From Istiophorus platypterus (Eukaryota > Chordata > Actinopteri > Istiophoriformes > Istiophoridae), in assembly GCA_016859345.1 (NCBI GenBank), contig CM029119.1, forward strand, positions 11,474,896 to 11,538,895: a stretch of DNA of 64,000 bases, written 5' to 3'. Position numbers and translations under genes: made by a program. Under the pieces are notes generated by a model. The model ran no database searches. It was not told the DNA's origin and saw only the letters and a list, made by a program, of their open reading frames with translations. Positions 24,201 through 36,270 of this stretch are shown here, one piece after another; within the stretch, counting starts at the first letter, position 1; each line of letters starts with the position of its first letter.

Positions 24201-27200
24201 AAGCTGATCGACTCCCCGTTTTTCCAGAAAGATGTCGCGGGTTATCACCGCATGCTCAGATCTCCGGCTACGAGAGGAGCGTGACTGGCAGGCCGTCTTT
24301 TGAAGACAGTGATTCCTCCACTGATGCCTCCCAGTTGGAAATTTAGAATCGTGTCTGCTAAGACACCATATGCAAAGTAAATTACTGTACAGGGGCGAGC
24401 CTGACTAAACCCTCCTCTCTCTGAAAGTCCAGGCCACTGACTGCCTCGCAGGCAACCTGGCCTCCTTTGCACTCACTCCTGCTTTTCTCCTCATTTGTCT
24501 CTTTCCATCCTCTGTCCACTTTTAAAATGGACAGCAGCAGAGGAAAAAAAAAAAACGTGCAGAAAAAGAAAGACAGTCAGGAATTTTCTCTCTCCTTTTG
24601 CTCGTGACATTTGAATTACCTAACACGGAAGAGATACACTTAACAAAAGGCCAAAATAATTCATAAACTATCTCCGACATCTCCTTGGGCTTACTGTAGA
24701 TTAACTTGTACATTGTGAGGAATTTAACTGAAAGGGCAAAGGTCACACAAATACTGGCAGATAGATAAATGTTAAAAAAAAAAAAAAAGCATCTGCCACT
24801 AAAAACAGCTGAATTTCTGCAACTCCCCATTATCCTGCAAATGATATTGCTCCTTATAATTGTATGTCTTTGTAGTGGTAAAGTGTTAATTTCAGTTCAA
24901 AGGATGTGGCAGTATTCTACAGGGAGGGAGATGGGGGTGTGCTAAGTGGTTTAGCCTGGCTCAGCCTAGCTGTGACCCAGCTCCATTCTGTGTCTATTGT
25001 CTGCATTTGTTTGCTGCAAAAGGCAAGGTGTGCCTTTAAAATCAAAAAGCAGGCAGACAGTGCTGCTATAGGTTCAAAAATGTCAGCTCATGGCTTTACC
25101 TCCTTACTACTTCCTAAGGAGTCAGCAAAGTACCTCCCCTACGTTTCTTTTTTTCGCGTATGTGTTCAATGACAGCTCATGGCGGCCAGTGGAAGGTAAA
25201 GCAAGTTATGACACAGCGTCTTGGTTGCTGAGATTCAGAACTGCTTTAATGACAGATGTTAAACAACACTGACACTGACAGAAATCACAAAAGTCATCTT
25301 TATAGTTTTGGGAGCATCTCAAAGTCTGTGTGGTTGAGCTGAGGGGGAATGAGATTTACCGCAGATCCTGGTCGACAGGAAAAATGAGTCATGATTAACA
25401 TTACAGACGGAAACAAACAGATGTTTGTGTGTACAGACAGTTCAACAAAACCTTTTACATCGAGCACCCCAGCTCCACCTTAACCCACGGGGGGGACACA
25501 TCCTGCGTACACAAACACACAAACATCCATGTATGTATGGCTGCAGCCCCTGCGACCTCCTCTAATAATGGGGGGCATTGTCATTTTCTTTGTTGGCATA
25601 AACACCATTAAAATGGTCAACAGCGCCGATGGGTGCGAAAGAAAAGGCTGGGGGCGAGAAAGAAAGCCATTCTGCTCGGACTGGTGGCATGTACAAAAGG
25701 AGAACATGGCTCCTCTTTAACAGCCATACACTGGAGCATGGAGTACGTCTTTTTATCTGGGGGCGTCCACCATACGTGCAACAGCGCCTGTGCTTGCTGA
25801 ATCAAACAGCAGAAGATTCATTGTAGTTGTCAAACAGTGCCATTGTGGGTTTTTCTCGGGTAAGCTGTTGTTGCAGGGTCTCATTTAATATGTGTGTGTG
25901 CGTGTGCGTGTGCGTGTGTGTGTCTGTGCGCATTTGCGGTGGGGGGTGGGAGCGTCATGGACACTCCTGGAGATGAAGTGCCCACCCTCCCGGCGTGATC
26001 CCGCCACTGGAGCTGTTTATCCCGTTTAAGGCCCGCCCTTCACCAGGGGACAGACAGCTCAAACGACGCTTGTCACAATCCCTTGTCGTCCTAAATGGCT
26101 GAAAAACATCAGGCTTTTTGTTATATGGTGGTGCATCACAGAGGTTCCTTGTTGAAGAACCTTGTTTTGTTTTTTTTTTTGTTATTATTGTTATTATTAT
26201 TTATCTTTTTTTGCTTTTATGTAAACCCTACAAAAAGCACCAGGGAGAACAGGAATGACTGCTGAGCTGGGCACAAGGGATGTTAGCGAGACAGAATGAT
26301 GCAAGTTGGTGGTGTAAAAGGTAATTCCTCTGGAAAATAATTTCCGAAAACGAAATCAGAGGCTGAAGCCATCACTATATGATCACACTTGTGTTATCAT
26401 TACTCTATCAAGTGAGGCACAGCAGATGGGGGATCTAAATGGGACTCGGGTGGGAATGTTTCAGTTCTCACAGGACAGCCAGGCTGAGGACGTGGTTGGC
26501 TTAGGAAATGAACAGGGACACCCAAAGACTCGATCTTTTCCCTGGCAAACAGGAGAAGGCAGGGAGAGCTTCAAAATCACTTTTCAGACATCAAATAATT
26601 AATTGCTCTCCCCTCTTGCTTGCCTCCACCCAGTGTTTCTCTCTTAGTGTCTGTATGGAAGACACAGCTTCAGTCACTTAAGGAGGGTTAACACCCGTCT
26701 AAATTAAATATTAAAAGGTGTCTGTACCTGCTGCTATTGTTGCCCCTCGGAATAAGATATAACCTATTTTTGACAAGTTTTCATCCTCAGCCCTCTGCGG
26801 TGAGACGCTTGTCGAAAACCAAATCAGCGAATGGGGGGCTGGTGGGGTGGTGGGGTGGTGCTGGGGTGTGGGGGCATTGATGAATAATCTAGTTCATATT
26901 CCAACGACACCCGCTGCTCAGAGGGAGAGAAAGAAAGGGATGAAGTGAGGGGAAAAAGACCGGGGAGTCGGAGAGAGAGAGGGATGGACAGAGAAAGGGA
27001 AGATAAAAGCTGAGGGAAAAGTAAGGGATGGGGTAAAAAGGAAAAAAGAAAAAGAGGAAAAAGGGAGGAGAGGCAGATGATAGCCGATGTCTGCCAAGGT
27101 ATCACATGACAGTGCTCCCGTTTAAATAATAAAACAGGACGGGGGCTCTAAACAAATCGTTATCTCTCCACCTCCATGAATCCAGCCTTCCCTCGGCCCC

Positions 27201-27219
27201 TCCCTCCCTTTACCCGCTT
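21286..27219. other. Gene-free stretch
   Basis: Mainly single-copy. A TG run at 23105-23141, a (CCGT)n run at 24059-24083, T-run and TTA repeats at 26165-26205, TG/CG run at 25891-25925, and a G-rich strip at 26830-26875. A tidy non-repetitive block lies at about 23790-23910. Open frames across 23.7-24.3 kb run through simple repeats and are not genes. Confidence 0.45.
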
Positions 27220-27470
27220 TTAAGAACTTGTTTTAATGCCATTTCTTAATGAACATAATAGCTCAGCGCTAATAATGAAAAGAAAATAAAAACATCTAAA
27301 AACGCAGAGGGGCCCCCGAGTTGTCGCCGGCGCTCAATTATTTCCTTGTCAAGTGGGTCTGTTTTTAATGAGGCCCTGTGGGACTGACGTCTGTCAGTCA
27401 GCCCTGACTTTTTGACACCATTACAACTTCAAATAGAAGCCGCCGCCACGCTGCTTTCCACCGCTCACTC
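27220..27470. promoter_or_regulatory. Candidate conserved non-coding element near vti1a 3' end
   Basis: Non-repetitive, with cagcgctaataatg, tttttaatgaggc and CpG words (gttgtcgccggcgctcaattatt, agaagccgccgccacg). Lies about 2.5 kb beyond the vti1a stop. Composition resembles developmental enhancers. Confidence 0.3.
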
Positions 27471-27498
27471 GCTACCTACCGCTCCGCTCATCTGACAG

Positions 27499-27665
27499 GC
27501 TGGGAGGGAGGGAGGGAGGTAGGGAGGGAGGGAGGAGAAAAGGTGGCAGGAGAGGTAGAGCGGGGGGAGCGGGAGTGTGTGTGTGTGTGTGTGTGTGTGG
27601 GGGGGGGCAGAGATAGAAAGAGAGAGGACGAGGAGAGAGAGCAAACGTCGGCACGTAGGTAGGCT

Positions 27666-27706
<41 letters not shown>
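27499..27706. repeat. (GGGA)n, (GT)n and (CA)n cluster
   Basis: GGGAGG runs at 27499-27536 (possible quadruplex), a GT run at 27575-27599 ending in a G-run, and a CA run at 27669-27706. The GT and CA runs face each other across about 70 bp. Confidence 0.95.
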
Positions 27707-27708
<2 letters not shown>

Positions 27709-27710
27709 GC

Positions 27711-29934
27711 ACTGGGTGAAAAAACAATCACTGAGGGTCATTACCAGATGAGGTTTGTCAAACTGCCAGGGATTTCACCCCCCCCCCACCTCCATGCTTC
27801 CTTGTTCACTTCCTTCCTTCTCCCTCCTTTTTTCATTATTCCTTGTCTTTAATGATAACTCTTGGTGGGTTGGCCCCGCATGGGATGGTCAGAGGCACAC
27901 TATTTTGTTGGCCATTAATTTGAGGCTTTGAAGCAGACTGTGGAGCTGCGGCTGGTGAGGGCCTGTGAAATGGTGGTTGGTAGGAGGGGTTATGTGTGTG
28001 TGTGTAGGGGGGTAGGGGTGGGGCAGGGGGGGTGGGGTTCACCACCCAGACACCCCTGCATCTTCGAAAATGAAGACCATGGCCCTAAAACAGAATAGCA
28101 AATGTCCTAGTCGGGTACAGTCAAACCAACCACAGGAGACACATGCACACTCCAGCGTGCATGCCATTACCTTTATGTGTCTCAACTTCAGAGATCCTCC
28201 AAATACGCTCTTTAATTTAGATTTCCCAAGTCCCCCTGAAGAATGGCTTTCCCCCTGAAGAATTGAACAGCAGTGAACTCATGCACACGTTTCTTTTTTA
28301 AACACCTGCAAATGTATCACATCATCAATCAGCGTACAGATAAACACAGGAACAAGGACCGCATCACAGTCTTCAGAGCATGACAAGGAAAATATAGAAA
28401 GAAAAAAAAAAAGGATGCAATTCTAAAACAAGTTTGATCCGTTTAAGAGAACTGAGGAAAAATAAAAACCCTGTAAGACGCATTTTAGTTGGTCCTGGTG
28501 TGCAGCCTGAAATTTAGTCTAATCACTAAACAGTGAAAGTCAAGAAACAAAAAAAACAAAAGAAAAAAAATGCCATTAATGTTAATTTTGAATACCTATA
28601 AACTTCATGAAATAATAATATATACAGTTCTAGCACAGAAACTTTAATTGAAAACTCATTTATGTATTTATAAATAAATAGTAATAGAATCACTTATATT
28701 GAGAGCAAAACACTACACATGATGCAGATGTAAATGTTAGCACATACAGTATGATGCCTATAATTATCGAGAATGATAGTTAGGTTAAAAAGTCCATGAG
28801 GATGGTCTGTGGGAATCCGTGTATGGGAGGTGCAGGGGAATTATACCAAACGTGGATATTAAAGTTGGTTATGATGAATGAAGTAACCTTTTTCTGTATT
28901 GTACATGTCAAGGTTGGCATCAGTTCCTTTTTGCATAAACACACATAAATATATTAAAAGATTCGATTTTGTTTTATGTTTTCTTTTTTTTTTCAATCTC
29001 CAAAATCTTTTGAAATGTTCATATAACAGTTCCTGAATGCAATAGTTCAAAATAAGCCATTTCCTCTTGATAAAAATTAACTTTCACCTAGATTGAATGA
29101 ACTGACCTCAACCTTTTTATGTGCATCCTCAATTTTCAAAGCAGAGCCACTTGTCTATTTTGGGCTCTGCTGAGCTTTTTAAAGAAGGAGTGTGTACAGC
29201 ATATCTTATCTGAAGGCACTGTTCTCTGTGCTGTGCAGGGGCTACATCAAGAACAGCTGAATCATTTAGTTACAGAAGCTCATACATAGTACAGTATGTG
29301 TATCTACTGTTGGTGTTAACAACAAACACAGTGTGGGTCCCCCGATCCATGACTGTCACTTTTACACATGTGTGAACATACATACATGTGCACGACACTC
29401 TTATACCTCTCTTTCTCTCTGTCTCTCATGCATGCAAACATACGCCCTGAATAAAAGTTGACCCATCTCCATCACAGAAAAAAAAAAAAAAAAAAAATCT
29501 ACATGTCTGAATCCGCTTCAAGTTACAAAAAAAATCCCCAGGCCTTGTTCACCTGGGGACAGGATGAGCTGCTAAACCACACTGAGGACAACACCATGAA
29601 AAATATTAACTATCATAAAAATGTCTCCCCCCATGCTCGTCCCTGGAGATGTAAAATAGCCTGACAGAGAGAAGACAACGCTGAAGAAGTGAAAAGAAAA
29701 AGAAGAAAGAAAAGTGGAGGGAAAAAAAAAAGGTAGAGAGGGAAAGAAAGAGAGGAGGAGACAGCAAACAGGAAAGGAGAAAGAAATGGAAAAAAGCTCC
29801 CTGTCAGGCTTTGGAAACAGTGATTCATGGGGACCATTTGTCCTAATTACAGCAGAACAACACTTTTGTCGCTATTAATCACGCGTGTGTGTGTTTGTAT
29901 TTGTGTCAGGGGTGGGGGGGGGGTACAGGGGAGA
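27711..29934 (-). other. vti1a 3' UTR / downstream flank, end not delimited
   Basis: Directly below the vti1a stop codon, so at least the first part must be 3' UTR. In the minus sense no AATAAA was found close to the stop. The nearest variant noted is ATTAAA at about 28648-28643, roughly 1.3 kb downstream, which is weak evidence for a cleavage site. The stretch is AT-rich from 28.4 to 29.3 kb, has an A-run at 29478-29497, a purine-rich block at 29690-29790 and G-runs at 28010-28035 and 29911-29923. A 19-bp unit is repeated twice at 28231-28267. I see no other exon. Confidence 0.4.
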
Positions 29935-30028
29935 TCAGTGGCCTCGCAGATTGAAATAGATGGCCAGGATGATGGTGAGAAGGATGATGGCTCCGAGGAT
30001 GAAGACCAGGATGCGATTCTGGATGATC
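29935..30028 (-). CDS. vti1a: Terminal coding exon of vti1a-like vesicle SNARE
   Basis: Vti1a is a Qb-SNARE of the trans-Golgi/endosomal pathway, held in the membrane by a C-terminal anchor. Read on the minus strand, the exon follows a ctgcag acceptor. It starts with one G that completes a split codon (probably Arg), adds 30 codons, and stops with TGA at 29937-29935. The peptide begins IIQNRIL, the juxtamembrane motif I recall for vertebrate Vti1a, runs through about 20 hydrophobic residues (VFILGAIILLTIILAIYF) and ends NLRGH. Vti1b, syntaxin-8 and membrin tails do not match this motif. The SNARE heptads and N-terminal Habc domain must lie in upstream exons at higher coordinates, none of which was found before 64000. 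The acceptor is preceded by a very long pyrimidine tract. The family call is strong; the exact paralogue is inferred. Confidence 0.9.
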
Positions 30029-30070
30029 CTGCAGAAAAAGAGAGAGAAAGAAAGAGAGAGAGAGAAAGAG

Positions 30071-30101
<31 letters not shown>

Positions 30102-30110
30102 TCAAGCAGG
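30029..30110 (-). promoter_or_regulatory. vti1a: Splice acceptor and long polypyrimidine tract of vti1a last intron
   Basis: The plus strand is almost pure GA from about 30035 to 30100, so the minus-strand transcript carries an uninterrupted CU-rich tract of 60-70 nt ending in ctgcag at the exon border. Typical tracts are 15-25 nt. It will act as the U2AF-binding tract and could also bind PTB-type repressors (inference). No competing AG is visible between the tract and the exon. Confidence 0.75.
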
Positions 30111-30283
30111 GTTCACATAAGTCATACTGTGTCTACAGAGAAAATTAAAACACGTAAAACAGTCACATGTTTATGTGCAAACTAAATGACCAGCCATCAA
30201 CTGGAGGTTTATCATGTTTAATAGCTACCATGAGGTCTGAATATGTGGTATTTACTAGTACACAATCATTGGCATGGGAGTGC

Positions 30284-30286
<3 letters not shown>

Positions 30287-30336
<50 letters not shown>
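30287..30336 (-). repeat. (AC)25 microsatellite, (UG)n in vti1a transcript
   Basis: A perfect dinucleotide run. In the transcribed (minus) sense it is a UG repeat ending about 260 nt upstream of the last-exon acceptor. UG repeats near acceptors are known binding sites for TDP-43 and CELF proteins; a role here is inference only. Confidence 0.95.
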
Positions 30337-30338
<2 letters not shown>

Positions 30339-33273
30339 TACTTTCAAAACTGCAAAGGTCGTATCTAAATGCCTCACAAATTATTTCAGACTTATACACT
30401 TGTAGCCTCTGTAAAGATTTCAAACTGACATGCGTACACATATGAACATACAAGCCAGAGCAAAACACTTATAAACAAGTGTGACACGCAAACATACACA
30501 CGCACTGCAGACAGGCTCTAAAACTTTATTTGCACAATAAAGTGGAAAAAGTGGCTCAGTAGTTTCCTGGAGGTAATAAAATCACTGAATTACTGATGGA
30601 ATTTGCCATAAAACGACTCACTCTTTTGCACATTTAAATTTTCCCACTGTGACCTAAGTAAACTTGACAAGAGAGGGCTTTGAACCAAAAAAACACAAAG
30701 CTGAGAGAGAGGAGGGCCGGAGAGAGGGAACGGGTGCTTGTGTGCTGAGGAGTTACAGACCATCAGGAGTGGGAGCAACTCGTCGTGTGTGCGTGTCCCC
30801 AAAAACTCTTCACACGCACACACACAAACCCCCGAACCCTCCGCTGCTCCTGACAAATGAGAGAATTATCACATTTGCTGACATGTGGAGGGGTGGAGGA
30901 GAGGCCAAGGAGGGGGGTGCACTGTCCACCTCTCTAAGCAGGAGATGAATAGCCCATGCTTTGGCCATTTATCACTGGGGGGGGTGGCTGGCTGGTTGCT
31001 CAGTCACCCTGCTACCCTCTAAAGCCCAAAGTCTCAGCCTAACACACCAGTCAAGCTCACAACCTTGTCCAGTCCCACCAGCTTGCACCTGCAGTACCTT
31101 CAACTAGCCACTTAGTTTAAAGGCCCCGGCTATGGAGGAAAGAACAACAGAACTGTATCACCACACAGTGTTGTTATGTATTACAGGAATGCTTTTGTGC
31201 TCGCGTCTTTGTATTTCCTATGTCTCTGCTTTTTGCAGAGACTTGTCTTTTTTGTCTACCTTGCACAACTCCTTTGCACAAAAGACTCTCTAGCCACATA
31301 CATACCAACACATGTTTATACCCACTGCTCTATATCAGTTTCAGATGATACGGTTATAAACTCCTAAAAACTACATCAGACCATGAACTTCTTTTTGAGA
31401 ACAACACGCTGGCATTTTCACTGACATTCTGTACGGCTCTCACTGAATAACACCGGCGAGTTCATTAAAACTAGTGTGCAGCAGTCATGCTGCTGCCTGT
31501 ATATCACTCTACAGAATAACACACAAAAACCAAAATGACAGTAATAAAAATAAAAACACCATACTGCAAGAGTCATAAGTCTGCATGTCTCTGTGGTTGT
31601 GGTAAGAGTTGAAACAGTATTAGGGATGCTACGATAGGCCAGGATGATCCCAGTGTTATGATGAGGCTGTAATGATTGGCTGAAGGCAGCTGGGGAGGAG
31701 ATCCGACTGAAACACTAATCAGAGCATGCATAGCAAGGCCACATCTCCCCCTATTAATTGACATTCATTATTTAGAATGATTATTTATCCCAGCCAAATA
31801 CCCAGAGGAGGTTCTTGTGTATGTGTGTCTGTGTGTGTTAGGAGAATCCAGATCGCTTTGTGTTGTTTGTTAATTTTTCAGCTGGGGAAAAGAGGGGAGG
31901 GTGACTAGAGGCCTGGGGGTGGAAAAATGAACAGGAAGTTAGTTTAGCCTCATGGATGAGGAGCCGGGGTGCTAAGAGAGAGAGAGATGGGGGGGGGTTC
32001 AATTCTGTAAAAACTGCATTCATTAAAAGGAGTCTGATTCGGTAGCAAACAACGCTGAATAACTTCAAACACTTAAATGTTCAAAGCGGTAGGGAATATG
32101 ACAGTGCTGCGATTTAAGAACTTTTTCTCAGGGGACGAGATTTTAAAAAATACTTATTTTGACCTAAACTGGCTCTCTGTACACCAATCCAACAAAACAT
32201 GTCTTGAAGTGTAATGTAAAGTTACTAATCTTATTTGTGGCAACTTGAACAATCAAACAGATGCCGGATACAAATTTAGCACTGCTCAGTCAAAAACTGT
32301 AGGCTGCTATAGCAACTAATTTCTGAAAAATAAATTAAGGTTAAATTCAATCTTGCCACAACTCAAACTCCAAGTATGCCTTTCACTTCACCAGCTGTCT
32401 GATTTAATTCACTGCGAGAAACAAGTCTCAGGACTAAGCCAATAATCACAACCTTGCACATTTCTTTTCAACTAATCTAAGTTATAATACAAGATCTTGT
32501 GAAGTTTATGAACTACGGGTCATCTTTGATAAGAGTACCTGTAGGTAGACACGCATACACACATAAGGATATGGCAAGACAGACTGGGAGGAGTTGGGGG
32601 GGGGGGTAAAGTCATAATTCACTTAAGTAATATTAATGTCGTCATTCTCCTTTAACCATTACAGAAGTGAGGGGGCTGCAAAGTCCCTGTTACATTACAG
32701 GCTGACTAAGAAATGATTCTATTTATATCACAATCACAACCCCACAACATTATACAAACAAGTACTTGGTGTACCACAGAGAAAGCTGACAAATAATAAA
32801 GTTATGTAGCTCATCATCCATTTAATAATTTTCCATTTGGTCACACATAACAACTGAGAAGAAAAAAAAGGAAAATGTCTCAGGGGACAGATCATTTTCA
32901 TAACCCTCTGAACAACTCATCTGCATACTGTCACTTGTGGATTTAATCTACAGATTTTTATCCTGTATCCAGCAGAGCACTTCACTATGAGCTCACTAGT
33001 CGAATGAGCTACTACAGTAAAAGCCATTCTACTTTCCAATTAAATTCCTCACAAAACAGAAGCAGCTAAAAATCCCACAAATATAGAGCACCCCCCCCCA
33101 AAACTAAAAAGAAGAAAAAAAAAAATTCCCAAAATTGGGAGGTAGGAGAGTGAAGAACATGGTTTTCCTCTGCCGTGTGGTTGATCCCGTCCTGACACGT
33201 GGCCAGACAGAACAGAACTTATCAAACCGGATCCATCCTCCAGCTTTGACACTTGACATAGAGGTGGGGGGGG

Positions 33274-33315
<42 letters not shown>

Positions 33316-33393
33316 TTTGTGGATGTGTGAGTGATGCACATAACACACGTACAAGGGTGCAGACGTACACGCTGACCCACATATACACACTCC

Positions 33394-33461
<68 letters not shown>

Positions 33462-34383
33462 GAGTTTAAGAAGCCTTACCTTTACCCTGCTCCCTACTAT
33501 GATACTATTATCCCCAAGTATTTTCTCTGTGCACCTCTCCTCCCCAGCACGGAGAAAAATACTCTCATGTGAATACAGACCTACAGAATCTGTGACTGAA
33601 ACGTCAGCCAATAACAGCATATAATACTTGGCCGTTCCATTGGTTCCTGATGTTCCTTCATCACAGGCAGCCAGTCAGATACCACCTTACTAGATGGAAA
33701 TACACTGATATACAGCACTAATGTTGGAAAGAGAGGGAGACTAAGAGAGAGAGAGGAAGAGGGGGAGAGACAGTGTGTCGAAATGATAAGTGCAAAGGAG
33801 AGAAAAAAAATGAAAAAAGCAGTAAGGATGGAAGTGGACAATAAAGTGGCCGAGAGTGAAAAACAAGAGAGAAAGACTGGAAAGACTTAAATAGAGAGGT
33901 GGATGGAAACAGGGGGAGAGCGAGGATAGAAAGACAGAGAGAGAGAGGAAGGGAAAGAGAGAGGTCCGTTTACCCGGGGAGGCAGAGCTGGAGGAGAGGC
34001 TCCTTGGAGACAGATGAAAATAATGAGGACTTTTCTGTCAGGAAAGATTTACAAAATAGTACCAGTGTTATTAAAATTTAAAATCTCACATTTTTTTCTT
34101 TTTCTCCCTTCCCACCCTTTTCCTCCCTCCCTCTTTCCCTTTCCCTGTTTTTTTCCCTCCTCCTCCAGCAGCACAGCCTTATTACCAGCTCTAATGAGCA
34201 CCGGGATACACCTCAGCTGTATGTGTGTGTGTGTGTGTGTGTGCGTGCGTGCGTATATGTGTGTATGTATGAGGGTGTGTGCTGGGGTCCAGGTCCCTAG
34301 TGCCAGCTCCATCAGTGCCCCAGTCCTGTCCCCCTGTGTGTGTGTGCACACAACAAAACACAGGAGGTGGCGTGCGCACACAG

Positions 34384-34385
<2 letters not shown>
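30337..34385 (-). other. vti1a last intron, proximal part
   Basis: No exon recognised. Contents: single-copy DNA, G-runs at 30978-30986, 31989-31998 and 32597-32607, a TG run at 33274-33311 facing an AC run at 33394-33454, GA-rich sequence at 33725-33975, and a TG run near 34220-34245. Open frames here are produced by the CA/TG repeats (Cys-Val or Thr-His tracts) and are not genes. Confidence 0.6.
33274..33454. repeat. Facing (TG)n and (AC)n microsatellites
   Basis: A TG run of about 19 units (33274-33311) is followed after 82 bp by an AC run of about 30 units (33394-33454). The two are reverse complements, so single-stranded DNA or RNA from here could fold into a long stem. The spacer itself contains further TG-rich then CA-rich words, which extend the potential pairing. 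Confidence 0.9.
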
Positions 34386-34439
<54 letters not shown>

Positions 34440-34577
34440 GAGCTTTTGATGGCTCTAGGAGGTGGCTGGACATGAACATACAGTATACGGTCTCAGACAG
34501 ACAGATAACACTCCCTATCCCAAAACAAAAACAGTCTCAGTCAGACAGACATAAGCAGATAGGTCCAACCCACCTAA

Positions 34578-34611
<34 letters not shown>

Positions 34612-34971
34612 ACGCACACACACGCACACACCAACACACACACAGAGTCTCCACTAAGAACAAACTTAGCAGCAGAGTTGCATCTCTCAGGCCCTCCCCG
34701 ATTCCTCCTCTTTCCACTAGTAGACCAATAAAATAAAATCAATGGCTGTCTGAGCCATTCTGGCTCTCCTCCTCCAAACCCTGGGAATATACAGCATGGG
34801 AGAGAGGGAGGGAGGGGGGAGAGGGGAAGGATGGAAGGATCAATGTGTTCACAAATGGTTTGGAGTGATGGACACGAAGGCAGAACACTGGTGGGGGTAA
34901 GTCCTAACTAATGCATTGACTTGTTATCACAAACTAATACAAATAAATGTTTTATGGTGGAACCACGTGTG

Positions 34972-35006
<35 letters not shown>

Positions 35007-35299
35007 TCTCACACACACACACACACACACACGACAAATAAAGGGTGGAGATGGGCCTGTGATCGATCCAGTTTGACTGAGGAAAGGTGAGAAACGCTGG
35101 ACGTTTCAGTCAAGTGAGAGAAACAAGGAAGAATGAGGCAGAACAATCCAGAGCAATCAGATGAGGTTCATGTTGCTCTGCAGAGATAATGAATTGACCT
35201 GTTTGTTGGAGTGATCTGATCCCACCATGTATGTTCTGCCTATTGCCCCCAAGGGTGTGTTCAAGATAAATGATGACTTTTTTAAAAACAGACACAGAC

Positions 35300-35307
<8 letters not shown>
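34386..35307. repeat. Tandem duplication, copy 1 (about 940-bp unit)
   Basis: The unit starts in a (CA)n run and then carries unique sequence beginning agcttttgatggctc at 34441. Next come a second CA/CG tract at 34577-34645, a CT run at about 34975-35002 with an AC run after it, and unique sequence up to cagacacagacacacgc near 35300. Copy 2 repeats all of this with the same order and orientation. I see no protein-coding meaning. Its open frames are low-complexity or chance frames that recur in copy 2. Confidence 0.92.
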
Positions 35308-35378
<71 letters not shown>

Positions 35379-35516
35379 GAGCTTTTGATGGCTCTAGGAG
35401 GTGGCTGGACATGAACATACAGTATACGGTCTCAGACAGACAGATAACACTCCCTATCCCAAAACAAAAACAGTCTCAGTCAGACAGACATAAGCAGATA
35501 GGTCCAACCCACCTAA

Positions 35517-35548
<32 letters not shown>

Positions 35549-35911
35549 ACGCACACACACGCACACACCAACACACACACAGAGTCTCCACTAAGAACAA
35601 ACTTAGCAGCAGAGTTGCATCTCTCAGGCCCTCCCCGATTCCTCCTCTTTCCACTAGTAGACCAATAAAATAAAAATCAATGGCTGTCTGAGCCATTCTG
35701 GCTCTCCTCCCTCCAAACCCTGGGAATATACAGCATGGGAGAGAGGGAGGGGAGGGGGGAGAGGGGGAAGGATGGAAGGATCAATGTGTTCACAAATGGT
35801 TTGAGTGATGGACACGAAGGCAGAACACTGGTGGGGGTAAGTCCTAACTAATGCATTGACTTGTTATCACAAACTAATACAAATAAATGTTTTATGGTGG
35901 AACCACGTGTG

Positions 35912-35952
<41 letters not shown>

Positions 35953-36270
35953 TCTCACACACACACACACACACACGACAAATAAAGGGTGGAGATGGGC
36001 CTGTGATCGATCCAGTTTGACTGAGGAAAGGTGAGAAACGTGCGACGTTTCAGTCAAGTGAGAGAAACAAGGAAGAATGAGGCAGAACAATCCAGAGCAA
36101 TCAGATGAGGTTCATGTTGCTCTGCAGAGATAATGAATTGACCTGTTTGTTGGAGTGATCTGATCCCACCATGTATGTTCTGCCTATTGCCCCCAAGGGT
36201 GTGTTCAAGATAAATGATGACTTTTTTAAAAACAGACACAGACACACGCACACACACACACATACGCGCA
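35308..36270. repeat. Tandem duplication, copy 2
   Basis: The same sequence as copy 1 is offset by 939 bp at its start (agcttttgat at 35380 versus 34441) and 944 bp near its end (aagggtgtgt at 36195 versus 35251). Differences are few: single-base indels in short runs, CT/CA repeat length, and a small cluster (aaacgctgg versus aaacgtgcg) near 36040. Both borders lie inside CA microsatellites, which points to unequal exchange or slippage between CA tracts. An assembly artefact (two haplotypes placed in series) is a real alternative, since most differences are homopolymer or repeat-length changes. Confidence 0.92.

Noticed and set aside
23686..24346. Overlapping frames of 121-176 codons
   Set aside because: Cross CCGT and C-rich simple sequence on both strands; no recognisable domain.
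1..29934. Search for tcf7l2 exons (HMG box, beta-catenin binding region)
   Set aside because: None recognised; tcf7l2 is presumed to lie left of the window.
33049..33620. Long open frames on both strands (116-145 codons)
   Set aside because: Cys-Val and Thr-His tracts produced by TG/CA microsatellites; no coding signal outside the repeat.
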